A stretch of 64,000 nt of DNA, from contig CM039462.1 of the NCBI GenBank assembly GCA_022414725.1, positions 6,380,021-6,444,020 on the forward strand, written 5' to 3'. Source of the stretch: Microglena sp. YARC. Taxonomy: Eukaryota; Chlorophyta; Chlorophyceae; Chlamydomonadales; Chlamydomonadaceae. Position numbers and translations under genes: made by a program. Positions 25,234 through 35,441 of the stretch are shown piece after piece. Position 1 is the stretch's first letter, and each line of letters starts with the position of its first letter. The notes under the pieces are model-generated. The model saw only the letters and a list, made by a program, of their open reading frames with translations. It was not told the DNA's origin and ran no database searches.

Positions 25234-26462
25234 TTACGTGTGCAGTGTAGGGAATGTACTGAATTCTTTCAAGAGTCTGCGTCGGCACACAACATAACTC
25301 GGGTTTGTATTCACGTGTCTCCATGTTTCCTGAATAGTCGCTGCGGCTCTGCGTCTTCGCACTAAACGGCACGCGTCTTGGACGGATACCAACATGTTGC
25401 GGTTTCTACTCAATCTGCACCAGTCCCATGGTTTGTCCGGGTTACTCAAGACATTGTCCCATGTGACCACGCAACTATTGTTTGAGCTCAAATAAAACCA
25501 ATCCCATGGTTTGTCAAGGTTACTCGAGACAATGTCCCAGGTGGCTACCCCGGGGTTTACACTCAATCCATCCCACTCCCACGGCTTGTCCGGGTTACTC
25601 GAGACAATGTCCCACGAGGCTACACTGGGGTTTGTGCTCAAATAATACCAATCCCATGGTTTGTCCGGGTTACTCGAGACAATGTCCCAGATGGCTACCC
25701 CGGGGTTTACACTCAATCCACGCCAGTCCCATGGTTTGTCCGGGTTACTTGAGACAATGTCCCACGAGGCTACACTGGGGTTTTTGCTCAACCAATACCA
25801 ATCCCATGGTTTGTCCGTGTTACTGGAGACAATGTCCCACGTGGCTACCCTGGGATTCGCACTCAATCCACGCCAGTTCCACGGCTTGTCCAGGTTACTC
25901 GAGACAATGTCCCAGGTGGCTACCAAGATGTTTGTGCTCAACCAATACCAATCCCATGGTTTGTCCGGGTTACTCGAGACAATGTCCCATGTGTCTACCC
26001 CGGGGTTTACACTCAATCCACACCAGTTCCACGGCTTGTCCGGGTTACTCGACACGATGTCCCAAGAGTCTACACTCGAGTTTAAGCTCAATCCACACCA
26101 GTCCCATGGTTTGTCCAGGTTACTCGAGACAATGTCACACGAGGCTACACTGGGGTTTGTGCTCAACCAATACCAATCCCATGGTTTGTCCGGGTTACTG
26201 GAGACAATATCCCACGTAGCTACCCTGGGATTCGCACTCAATAAATGCCAGTCCCATGGGTTGTCCGGGTTACTCGACACAACGTCCCACGTGACGACAT
26301 TGGGGTTTAAGCACAATTTACGCCAATCCCACGGTTTGTCTGGGTTACTCGACACGACGTCCCATGTCAGGTATGGATTATCACTCAAGTGACCCAATCC
26401 CATTTGCATTCTCCGGATTTGACTCGATCCAGTATGTGACTCTTAATTTCTGCGTCGAGCAT
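25234..26462 (-). CDS. DKPWDW-repeat protein, long paralogue
   Basis: A 391-residue open frame (26409-25234) made of about fourteen ~25-residue units (for example WDIVSSNPDKPWDWYWLSTN) plus a basic C-terminal tail with RRRRAAATIQETWRHVN. By comparison with the paralogue, the true start is probably the ATG at 26460-26462 (MLDAEIKSHILDRVKSGE). One G is missing from the GGGG run near 26395, which puts that start out of frame with the repeats. Either a read error hides an intact 408-residue gene, or translation now begins at the internal ATG. The Trp-rich, strictly periodic array suggests a solenoid binding surface; no enzymatic motif is present. Confidence 0.8.
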
Positions 26463-26504
26463 TATTGTGTGCAATTAAATAAAGTGGGACCATTCGTTTA
26501 CACT

Positions 26505-26612
26505 CAAAGAAAGTGCCGCCGTGATGCGAGATGTCGCCATGTGACTCGACACGATTCGACACAGATGCCGCCGTGATGCGAGATGTCGACACGTGACTCG
26601 ACACAGATGCCG
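26505..26612 (+). repeat. Short imperfect tandem repeat
   Basis: A ~45-base unit with GATGCCGCCGTGATGCGAGA and ATGTGACTCGACACG occurs about two and a half times. It lies between two divergently oriented genes and has no coding signature. Confidence 0.6.
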
Positions 26613-26738
26613 CCGTCCTTTATGAGAGTGGTCGCCGTTCCCTCTAAAAAGTTTCTAAAAGAAATTGAAACGTAATACCGACAACTGATAATTAATATCT
26701 CTCCTCTCCCCCCTCGTTCCTTCAACTTTCCCGTCACC

Positions 26739-27155
26739 ATGTCTACAACTATGTCTGCCGAGATCGCTGCATTCATCGATACCACCCGTATCTTTGACAT
26801 TCTCCTGAAGACTGACCGAAAGAGGATATCCCAGAGAGCCACCGTCGCTCAATTGAAGGACACCTGTAACGCGATCATTTCCTTGATCTGCGTTCCTGCG
26901 TGCCTCGCCGACTCTGTCGGCGCAATGAAGAGGGCACACGCGAGGTTTCTCGTCTTATCCTTTAAATGGGAGAAGGCGCCTCTGCAGGCCGTACTTTACC
27001 ATGTGATCTCTGATGTGGTCGATGCTGTTGATGGTGTTGATCCTGCTGCTGATGCTTTTGCTGGTGTTCCTAGAACTTCTGAAGAACTTGTTCATGCTGC
27101 TTTTGCTTCTGTATTTGGTTTGACTGATGCTTTTGCTTTTGTGCCAAGGTATTGA
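26739..27155 (+). CDS. Hypothetical protein, 138 aa
   Basis: Starts MSTTMSAEIAAFIDTTRIFD after a pyrimidine-rich leader (CTCCTCTCCCCCCTC), the sort of context seen at real starts here. The N-terminal 90 residues look helical and globular; the C-terminal third is low-complexity Ala/Val/Asp/Phe encoded by a GATGCT/GTTGAT-rich stretch. No domain is recognised. Transcribed away from the DKPWDW gene across the repeat at 26505. I rate it a likely real gene from composition and start context only. Confidence 0.5.
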   Translation: MSTTMSAEIAAFIDTTRIFDILLKTDRKRISQRATVAQLKDTCNAIISLICVPACLADSVGAMKRAHARFLVLSFKWEKAPLQAVLYHVISDVVDAVDGVDPAADAFAGVPRTSEELVHAAFASVFGLTDAFAFVPRY

Positions 27156-27693
27156 TCTTCTCTCTAAGATCGACAACCTGGGCCTTGAGATTAGCTCAAT
27201 TGACCTCGGATGCCAGCAGTAGATTATGCCCCCCTAAATTCATTGACAAGTGGAACTAAGTCCCCTTTACGGAGTTTTATTTTTCTTGTAAAACCAATGA
27301 GTTTTGTCGACACCCTACCGGTGACCCTTGAACCCAATGGGTAGATCAGCTAAAGGCGAGTACATATTTTTGCCCTTCATCTCTGTATTTAAGATGGCCC
27401 AAAGGATAAAAAGGCAAGTCTTCTTCAGCTCATTTGAGAATGGATTTCGCAGAATCATGACAGACCGAAGATAAGGAACCGGAAGAAACAAAAAATAACT
27501 TTTACAGGGTCGAAAAGAACACCTTCGTAGAGACGTACGACTGTCATTCAAGTAATCATCGTTCCAATGTAAAACACTTCAAACGTCATCATCCCACAGG
27601 GTGATACAAGGGAATTATGTTATCTACCGGTACAAGTCTCGTCGTCTTCGCCCCAGAACGCTTCCGCATTTCGTGGAAAAAGTGAATAACGTG
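27156..27693. other. Intergenic, contains dispersed repeat
   Basis: Around 27303-27355 lies the repeat with CCCTACCGGTGACCCTTGAACCC also seen near 21305 and 33978. No supported gene. Confidence 0.5.
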
Positions 27694-28500
27694 TTATCTT
27701 TCGGACCACACTTTGACAACCGGCCGGTTCTTGAACGTTCCTGTATTCTGCATGTAATTCTCAAAGGTCAGCTTGAATGGCATAGGATGATTCAAAAAAA
27801 TGTCCCCAAACACCGAATACTCACATTTCGAATACACACCGGTTGTCGACGACTTGTCGTCGTTTATGATCATTAGCATTAAGGGGATGACTCTCTCTAG
27901 GCCACTGCGCATGCTTCTAGTATTGACAGTCGCGGCGAGTTTGGTGATGCCCGAAAACCGTGTCTCTATACTATCGAGTGCGTCTAGCGTGACGTACATA
28001 GCGGTGCCGAAGCACCCCAACCATTCCCCCCCATTATTGTACACACGCATGATCTCCTTTTGCGTTTCCGAAGATAGAGCGCCCATCGTCTGCATAGTGG
28101 CCTCCTCGTGTCTGAAGTTACTCGAAAAGTGCCACAGGAACCTGAAGCCGGGGGTGTGTAGGGCAATAGACTCAGGTATAGGTTGGTTCAGGAACATAGC
28201 GTCGTGAATGACCAGCGCCGTCTCGAACAAGCGCTTAGTGAACATGTAGTACAACGGAATGATCTCACCAGCCCCCGCCTGCAAGTCCGATTCAATCACG
28301 GTAAGATGAGGTATCGTCCCTTCGATGGGGATGCATGCTGCGCGCATGTCCGGGTCCGAGTGGTCGTCTACGATGACCACCGGCATGATCGGGTGCACCG
28401 CTCGGATGCGGTGCACGCACGTGTGCCAATACCACATGTGCACCGGTTTTTTCATGCATCGCAGAATCACGATGCCATCCACACTTCTATGAATCATCAT
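27694..28500 (-). CDS. Putative GT-A-fold glycosyltransferase-like protein
   Basis: 268 residues, intact. Residues about 37-50 (IMPVVIVDDHSDPDM) look like the nucleotide-sugar-binding strand-loop of GT-A glycosyltransferases. ETALVIHDAMFLNQPI (about 91-106) sits where such enzymes carry the metal-binding DxD-type motif, here HD. The C-terminal part (about 180-250) has an extended helical region with SMRSGLERVIPLM, and a late segment CEYSVFGDIFLNH. Giant viruses often encode transferases that decorate virion proteins. Acceptor and sugar cannot be predicted. The gene is the first of a minus-strand run and its neighbour upstream is the amidoligase-like gene. Motif matches are by eye and moderate. 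Confidence 0.55.
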   Translation of the reverse strand: MMIHRSVDGIVILRCMKKPVHMWYWHTCVHRIRAVHPIMPVVIVDDHSDPDMRAACIPIEGTIPHLTVIESDLQAGAGEIIPLYYMFTKRLFETALVIHDAMFLNQPIPESIALHTPGFRFLWHFSSNFRHEEATMQTMGALSSETQKEIMRVYNNGGEWLGCFGTAMYVTLDALDSIETRFSGITKLAATVNTRSMRSGLERVIPLMLMIINDDKSSTTGVYSKCEYSVFGDIFLNHPMPFKLTFENYMQNTGTFKNRPVVKVWSER

Positions 28501-28591
28501 TTACAGTAATACCGGTACATCTTTTAAAGCATTTTGGATCACCGGAAATGGTGTTGACTGTCTCCTCTCCTACTACATCAATCAGTCCGTT

Positions 28592-30566
28592 TCATTTTAC
28601 TGTTCTGCCTACTGTAGAATGCGTCGCTCTCTTCATCATTGCGACGAGATATGGTGCGTCCAATTTTGACTTTTCTACCAATATTTTTTCCGTAGCATCC
28701 AATTCGTTGTACATCGCTTCCCACGCCTCCTGGTTGGTGTTCGAGAACGCGGGCGGTCCTTCGTCGTTCGACCGCGGATGCATGAGGGCTGTGACGGAGT
28801 GGGCGGAGTACTCTGCGTGAAGGCTCTTCGCGAAGTCCTGCAGCGCACCGAACGCGGTGGCGGATGATGCATTGCGTGTCTTCAGGGATGAAATACCCGC
28901 CTGGGACGCGATGTAGGTGGTGTACGCCTTGGGTAATGGGCGTGCGCTCCCTGCTTTCGTACGGCGTCGAGCGCGGCGTTCCAGTGGGGCGAGAGGGTGG
29001 CGGCGTGCGTGGCGAAGAAGGCTTGGGTGTCTGGGTCAGAGTCGGCGTTATCATGCCATATTTTTTCGACCTGCGAGACGGCGGCTGCTCCCAATAGCAC
29101 GACGAGGTGAAGCACATGATCGATTTGGTGCGTGGGCATGTTGTCGATCGCTCGGAACTCGATGCCGACGAGTTCCTTCCCCCACCTCCTCGCGTCAATA
29201 GGCGCGTTCCGCGACACCTTGACCTTCGGCGTCCCCTCTCCATGCACAAACCGGAGTTCCAGTGTGTCGCGGACGCGGAGCCAGAGGGGCACCCAACCCT
29301 TCTTCAGGGACATGTCTAAAGAGTCGCAGAGCCTGCTGCGGATGTCGGCCCCCGTCCCTGCCTCTGGACTCCTATGTAATGGGATATTCCAAGTGTAATT
29401 AGTGTAATAATACCCGTTCCGCACATGTGAGCCAATGCATGCTGTGAACGGGACCTTTTTGCCATCGATCCACACGAATAGCTTGGACAAGTCGTCGCGC
29501 TGCATGCGTGCCCCGCGTCTTGCCAGCATGTCCGACTCGTTTTCGAACCACATGACCTGGAACCCGGTAATCGAATCGACGTCCGGCCCTCGTGCAATGT
29601 ACTTCACGGCTGTGGTGCCATATCCGGCAAAGTTACTGGTGTCCGCGCGCATACTGGCGCGGTTGTGCGTGTTCTTGTCGTCGCCAAGGGCGCGGGGTCG
29701 CCCGAGAAAAGACTCATGAGTAATGGCTCAACCGTCTGCAGCAGATGGCCCAGGTACGCGTGCTGCAGTTGCAGCAGCTTGTACTCGCGCAAGGTCATGT
29801 CTACATTGCGATCGTGCGGGAGCGTCACCCAGACGTGGAAGCTGCCCTCGTATAAGGCGTCTCCCTGTGGGGTGATTCTGCCGCTCCACGGAAATATCTG
29901 CGCGCCGGTGATTCCCTCCTCGTTCGCGCGTGCCAGGACCGCTGCTTCGGCGTCGTGCAGCTGTCTCGCCACGCCGGCAACGGTCGCGTTTTTGTGCTTT
30001 GTGCTGCGAGTCTCCAGGAATGAGCCGTCCACGTCGTAAGTTTTGTTTATTTTTGATTGTTGTTGTTCTTGTTTTTGTTGTTGGGATTTCTTCGATACCT
30101 TGACTGCGCGGAGCGCGCACAGGCTGCGCAGTGTGTCCTCATCGGACAGCGGTGTGCTAGGTCGCTTTTCGTTAGGGATCACCGTGATCGAATATATGTC
30201 GTCATAGCAGCAGGTGACAAACAGTGTGTCCCCACTGTAAATGCTCGTCTGTACGGTATCCTTGCCTTGCTTGCGCATGAAGGTTTTAATCGACAATGAC
30301 CTGGACGCGTTAGACTTTGCTTTTTCGGAGTCCAAGAAAAGCCCGTCCAGTCCTGCGATGTGCTGCAGGTGCTCGCGGATCGCCTTTGTGTCCAGGTCGA
30401 CGCCTGCGGGTGCGCGCACGGCAGACACGCTCTCATCGTTTTTTATCGAAGAGTAATACGACCCGCCGTACTCGGGGAGGACCTTTGACGGAAGGAGCGT
30501 TTGCGCACGCGGGGAAGAAGATAGAGAGACGTTGAACTCGTGCTCAACACCGAGTCCCCACTGCAT
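28592..30566 (-). pseudogene. Amidoligase / glutamate-cysteine-ligase-like enzyme, two frameshifts
   Basis: Begins MQWGLGVEHEFNV; the GxExEF signature marks the carboxylate-amine ligase family (glutamate-cysteine ligase and the viral/bacterial amidoligases), which couple an amine to a carboxylate using ATP. Further family features are FHVWVTLP, a helix LLQTVEPLLMSLFSGD, and, after a frame change near 29690, RASMRADTSN and GYGTTAVKY, like the R/N-rich segment after the VEPLL helix. A second frame change near 28920-28950 leads to a C-terminus ending at 28592. The central insert has a Gln-rich linker (KKSQQQKQEQQQ). With two one-base corrections it would be about 658 residues, so it is either newly broken or misread. 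A Fanzor end sits less than 20 bases upstream of the ATG. Confidence 0.65.
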
Positions 30567-30582
30567 TATATGTATTGTTATA

Positions 30583-30715
30583 CACTCGGACAAGGAATTA
30601 TGTTACGTAATAATCCTGTCAGCTTGTAATTTTATTTGGCCTCTCAAGAATTCCGGGGCGGATTGGGTACATTGTGGATGTTAATGTCTGCATTTACAGT
30701 ACGGATACTAAAATG
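30583..30715 (-). mobile_element. Solo right end of the Fanzor transposon (relic)
   Basis: Diverged copy of the sequence at 60859-61085: CACTCGGACAAGGAATTATG, then CCTGTCAGCTTGTAAT, CAAGAATTCCGGGGCGG and GGGTACATTG. Read on the minus strand it encodes a remnant of the Fanzor C-terminus including NADINIHN (from NRDLNAAINIHN). Internal deletions remove most of the 3' untranslated part. It ends at the same base as the other copies, next to a TA at 30581-30582. MITE-B inner sequence (ACTAAAATGAAACCGCC) follows at about 30703. Confidence 0.8.
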
Positions 30716-30988
30716 AAACCGCCTCGTAGAAACTACTTTCGAGAATGCAATACTACAGTTGTAAAAAGAAGATTTCATTAATTCTTTAAAAACTTTGTCA
30801 TCCAAAGAAAAACCACGATCGTCATGGATAATATTCGGTTTCACCATTCTTCAGAAATCAAGGATATATCCGAATGCAAAGGGTGAAGCTTTTGCACACC
30901 CCTCCTTATTGGATTCGACAGTTTTCTGCCGTTTACTGTAGGTTTTCTGCAACTGAATCCCTCTTCCCGCTCCACGGGACATTCGAGA
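30716..30988. other. Intergenic
   Basis: Nothing supported; part of an ORF that merges the Fanzor relic with flanking DNA crosses this stretch. Confidence 0.4.
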
Positions 30989-32398
30989 CTACTTTACCGT
31001 TTTTTCCGTCATTTTCAGATCAATCAACGAAGTGAGCCCGGAAATCGGTGATATGTCGCCCACGTCGGTGTTCGAAATGTCCAGGTGCACCAATGAAGTG
31101 AGTCCTGCCAGTGGTGATATGTCGTCCACGTCGGTACCCTCCATGTTCAGGTGAACCAATGAAGTGAGGCCGGAAAGCGGTGATATGTCGGTCATGTGGA
31201 GGTGCGAAATGTCTAGGTGAACCAAAGCAGTGAGGCCGGACAGCGGTGATAAGTCTTCGATCCTGTCTTCGATGTTCGGAATGTAGAGGTGAAGCAACGA
31301 AGTGAGTCCTGACAGCGGTGATATGTTGTCCACACGTGTGTACGACATGTTAAGGTGCGTCAATAAAGTGAGTCCGGACAGAGGTGATATGGTGTCCACA
31401 AGCGTGTTATCCATATCCAGGTGAATCAACGAAGTGAGTCCGGACAGCGGTGATAGGTCGGCAACGTAGATGTGCGCCATGTTCAGGTGCGTCAACGAAA
31501 TGAGGGCGGATAGTGGTGATATGTCTTCCACTTCGTTGAACGACATATCCAGGTGAAGCAACGAAGTGAGGCCGGACAGAGGTGATAGGTATTCGCCGCT
31601 GAGGTGTACGACATATCCAGATAAACCAACGAGGTGAGGCCGGAAAGCGGTGATATGTATTCCACACGTGTGTAAGGGATGTAAAGGCGAATCAACGAAG
31701 TGAGGCCGGACAGTGGTGATATGTCGAACACGTAGGTGTGCTCCATGTTCATGTGCGTCAACGAAGTGAGTCCGGACAGAGGTGAGATGTCTTCCACTTC
31801 GTTGTACGACATGTACAGGTTAAGCAACGAAGTGAGGCCGGACAGAGGTGATAGGTCTTCGCCCGCTGAGGTGTACGACATATCCAGATAAACCAACGAA
31901 GTGAGTCCGGACATCGGTGATATGTCAAACACGTCTGTGTGCGAAATGTCTAGGTGAACCAACGCAGTGAGGCCGGACAACGGCGATAGGTCTACGCCCG
32001 CTGAGGTGTACGACATATCCAGATAAACCAACGAAGTGAGTCCGGACAGCGGTGATATGTCAAACACGTCTGTGTGCGAAATGTCTAGGTGAACCAACGC
32101 AGTGAGGCCGGACAACGGTGATAGGTCTTCGCCCTCTGAGGTGTACGACATTTTTTTTGTAGGGTACGACGTCTTTCCCACGATTGATACCTATTTTCAA
32201 CTCTTCGAGCCTGCAAATGCGTGAGACATAGTCCAAACTTGTATAATGTCTCAGGTGGATCCTTGTGATACACCGGGGTGCGACGCATCTCCACTGTTTG
32301 CTAACGAGAGACACTTGTTTGAGGTGGCATTCGTTCGAAATCGCATTGGATAGAATGATCTCCAATACATCTTCATTGATTTCGTCAAAAGAACTCAT
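30989..32398 (-). pseudogene. F-box/leucine-rich-repeat protein, two frameshifts
   Basis: The N-terminus MSSFDEINEDVLEIILSN with LVSKQWR (residues 1-45) is F-box-like. After a short linker comes an internal array of about 17 LRRs of 22-23 residues, consensus DISPLSGLTSLVHLDISYT, the regular short type also seen in BspA/internalin-like and giant-virus proteins. One frame break lies at a run of eight T near 32152 and another where CGCCGCTGAGG near 31591 lacks a C present in sister repeats. Both are homopolymer losses or gains. With them corrected the protein would be about 470 residues. Expected role, by family, is substrate choice for an SCF-type ubiquitin ligase. Confidence 0.8.
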
Positions 32399-32596
32399 TC
32401 GTTTGTGTTACTGAAGAATTAATGGTTGTTTACACATCATTTGATACGAGAAGTCGCCGTCGCCCTCCCAGAGGACGACGAAACCACCGAGGACGTTGGC
32501 ACGGGGTGCATGAAAACAGCGTGAGGCGTACCTTGTCCCTCGTCTTCCTGGCGCTCAGTTAGTAAAACCTCTTTTTTTGTCTCATTTTGTATATTT

Positions 32597-33894
32597 TTAA
32601 TGTAATGTAAGGAGGTTCACGCCATCTTTCGTGCCACCGCATCCTCCTTGCGTGTAGACGCATAACGAAGTGAGGCGTGACAGCGGTGATATGTCGTCCA
32701 CAAGTGTGTTCGAAATGTCGAGGTGAAGCAACGCAGTGAGTCCGGACAGTGGTGATATGTCTTCCACACGTGTGGACGACGACATGTTCAGATGAACCAA
32801 CGAAGCGAGGCCGGACAGAGGTGATAGGTCGGTCACGTAGGTGTACGATATGTCCAGGTGAACCAACGAAGTGAGTCCGGACAGCTGTGATATGCCGTCC
32901 ACCATGTTTGTGTACTCCATGTTCAGGTGAATCAATGAAGTGAGGCCGGACAGAGGTGATATGCATCCCACGTCGTTGTACGATATGTTCAGGTGAACCA
33001 ACGAAGTGAGGCAGGACAGTGGTGATATGTCGGCCACACGTGTGGACGATATGTTCAGGTGAACCAATGAAGTGAGTCCGGACAGCGGTGATATATTGTC
33101 CACCATGTGGACGTAATCCATGTTCAGGTGAATCAATGAAGTGAGGCCGGACAGAGGTGATACGTTGCCCACGTCGTTGTACGATATATCCAGATGAACC
33201 AACGAAGTGAGGCCGGACAGTAGTGATATGTCGTCCACACGTGTGGACGACATGTTCAGGTGAACCAACGAAGTGAGACCGGACAGCTGTGATATGTCGT
33301 TTACCATGTGGGTGTACTCCATGTTCAGGTGAATCAATGAAGTGAGGCCGGACAGCGGTGATAGGTCGTCCACACGTGTGGACGATATGTTCAGGTGAAC
33401 TAATGAAGTGAGGCCTGACAGCGGTGATACGTCGCCCACGCGTGTGTACGCCATGTCGAGGTGAAGCAACGCAGTGAGTCCGGACAGTGGTGATATGTCG
33501 TACACACGTGGGGACGACGACATGTTCAGGTGCACCAACGAAGCGAGGCCGGACAGGGGTGATAGGTCGTCACGTAGGTGTAAGATATGTCCAGGTTAAC
33601 CAACGAAGTGAGTCCGGACAGAGGTGATATGTCGAGCACGTCTTCCGACCTTTTTTCATAGGATTCGTCTTTCCCCCGATTGATACAGATTTTCAACTCT
33701 TGGAGCCTGCAAATGCGTGAGACGTTGTCCAAACTGTTATAATGTCTTATTTGAATCCTTGTGACACACCGTAGTGCGACGCTTCTCCACTGTTTGCTTA
33801 CGAGAGCCACTTGTTTGAGGTGGCATTCGTTCGAAATCGCATTGGATAGAATGATCTCCAATACATCTTCATTGATTTCGTCAAAGGAACTCAT
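32597..33894 (-). pseudogene. F-box/leucine-rich-repeat protein, tandem paralogue
   Basis: Same start (MSSFDEINEDVLEIILSN) and layout as the gene at 30989-32398, so the two are tandem duplicates. The first 100 codons (33894-33590) carry the F-box-like region and the first LRR. One G missing near 33568 (GGTCGTCACG against GGTCGGTCACG in sister repeats) shifts the frame, and the array of about 13 LRRs continues as a 313-codon ORF from 33538. It ends with a non-LRR tail (CGGTKDGVNLL). A single correction would give a full-length protein. Confidence 0.8.
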
Positions 33895-34041
33895 GGAAAA
33901 TTAAATTGATTCGTTTCTGTCACTGAAGAATGAATGGTTGTTTACACTTCATTCGATGACGAGTGGACGAGAAAGCCGTGACCCTTGAACCCAATTTGTT
34001 TAAGAACGTGCGCGCACCTCGCGTGCATGAATCAGACTCCC

Positions 34042-35004
34042 TCACAGCGTGAGGCGTACCTCGCCACCAAGCGAGCTACGCTCGACGAGCTTGCAATTGA
34101 GCTTCACTCCATGTCCCTCTCTTCCAGACGCTTTAGTTACTCTCAGACCGGTGGTGGCTGAGGCAGCTGCGGGACGGAGAGGAGGACGCAGAGTTCCTTG
34201 CCGACCTTGTGCGAGGCGCCAGGTGTTAGAGTGCAGACACCGCACAATAAAGATTATGGATAGCGCTACCATGAGCCCGATTCCAACATATAGATGTTTT
34301 GAGTTGTTGTACAATTTCGAGCAACCCAGAACAACGAACGATATCATGTGTTCGAGAGAGGTCGTTGGGTCCGCGGACTTTCTCATGAGCTCACGGCTAA
34401 AGTGCGTCCAAGAGTTGTTCAGGTCGTGTGTGAACTTGATGCATGATTGAGGCGATGTGGGGTGAATGCAAAGGAAGTGCAGTTTCAGCAGGATACGTAT
34501 TTCCCCGGGAGGGATGTATCCTTTGACGCAATGATAGTCATTGTTGTAATCGACCCCATTGAAGTCCAGAGTTGAGAGGACGCTCGTGTTTGACTCGATT
34601 GTTGTGTATGTTGTGGCGTTTTCGTTCAGTGCAAGGATGATGCGTATAAATACATTGCCACATTGAGGGACGTATTTGAACGGCGCATCGTAATGGCAGT
34701 CACTGAGGACGACATCACTGTTGCGTCTCTTCAGCGGATCAACGCTCAAGTATACTTCGTCGCAATTCTTTTCCGGGACGATGCGGTAGCCTGGATAAGA
34801 TTTCTGTATCTTGTCAATAATGACTGGCGCGTCCCGCAATGCTTTTATGGAGTTGCGCACATGCAAGGGTGCGTCAATGGTGTCAATCCAGAAATGGACA
34901 GACGTCACATTTTCATCGTTGTATCTTTTTGACGTAAAATACGAGGTGACATTTTGGGCATGGTTTGCGTATGCGTACGTTGGCAACTTGCCTTCAATCA
35001 ACAT
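34042..35004 (-). CDS. Membrane-anchored protein with HxD motif, possibly 2-oxoglutarate oxygenase-like
   Basis: 320 residues, intact. The N-terminal two thirds form a globular domain with SDCHYDAPF (about 101-109), FIRIILALNEN, DYHCVKG and LLKLHFLCIHP (about 168-178). An HxD motif followed about 60-70 residues later by His in a beta-rich region is the layout of double-stranded beta-helix Fe(II)/2-oxoglutarate oxygenases; the fit is suggestive only. A single hydrophobic segment (about 243-263, YVGIGLMVALSIIFIVRCL) predicts a C-terminal membrane anchor with a basic tail of about 55 residues. A role in modifying or sitting in the virion membrane would fit. Several N-glycosylation-type sequons (NVT, NAT, NTS) lie in the globular part. 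Confidence 0.55.
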   Translation of the reverse strand: MLIEGKLPTYAYANHAQNVTSYFTSKRYNDENVTSVHFWIDTIDAPLHVRNSIKALRDAPVIIDKIQKSYPGYRIVPEKNCDEVYLSVDPLKRRNSDVVLSDCHYDAPFKYVPQCGNVFIRIILALNENATTYTTIESNTSVLSTLDFNGVDYNNDYHCVKGYIPPGEIRILLKLHFLCIHPTSPQSCIKFTHDLNNSWTHFSRELMRKSADPTTSLEHMISFVVLGCSKLYNNSKHLYVGIGLMVALSIIFIVRCLHSNTWRLAQGRQGTLRPPLRPAAASATTGLRVTKASGREGHGVKLNCKLVERSSLGGEVRLTL

Positions 35005-35441
35005 TTATCGGATACATAAAACTTACGTATGTAGGTGAGTTACAATATACAATATTAAAGAAGAGTTACAACAATCGTACAACATGAAGTCTTAAATTTT
35101 GAGTACTGAATTATCCGAGCATGCGTCGTGTGGAGACAGATGGACGATGATGACGGAGTCTGCGAACGCCTCCGTGTCCATGTGTGCGAATGAATGTACG
35201 GACGATATCACTATTGAGTTTCTGCTTGTGATTGTGCGGTTTCTTTGGATGACTCCATTACTCATGCAAAACACGGAAACACAAAAACACGCCAATTTAT
35301 CAAAGGGCCTTGTCTGGGGCTGGGCATCAGAATCCCCAAAATTCAAGGTTATTAAAAGTAGTGATATTTCACCGGCGCCGTAAAACTCCCACTTATTTTA
35401 CAGCGTAAACATATATTAGTCCTTGCAAGACGACAATCGGC
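35005..35441. other. Intergenic
   Basis: Overlapping short ORFs on both strands (35092-35383) without recognisable domains. Confidence 0.4.

Noticed and set aside
28578..29249. 223-codon minus ORF rich in Arg/Ser/Thr
   Set aside because: Shadow frame of the amidoligase-like gene; only its last part may be true coding frame after the second shift.
35092..35383. Two overlapping antisense ORFs of 84 and 94 codons
   Set aside because: Mutually antisense, no domain, no start context to favour either.
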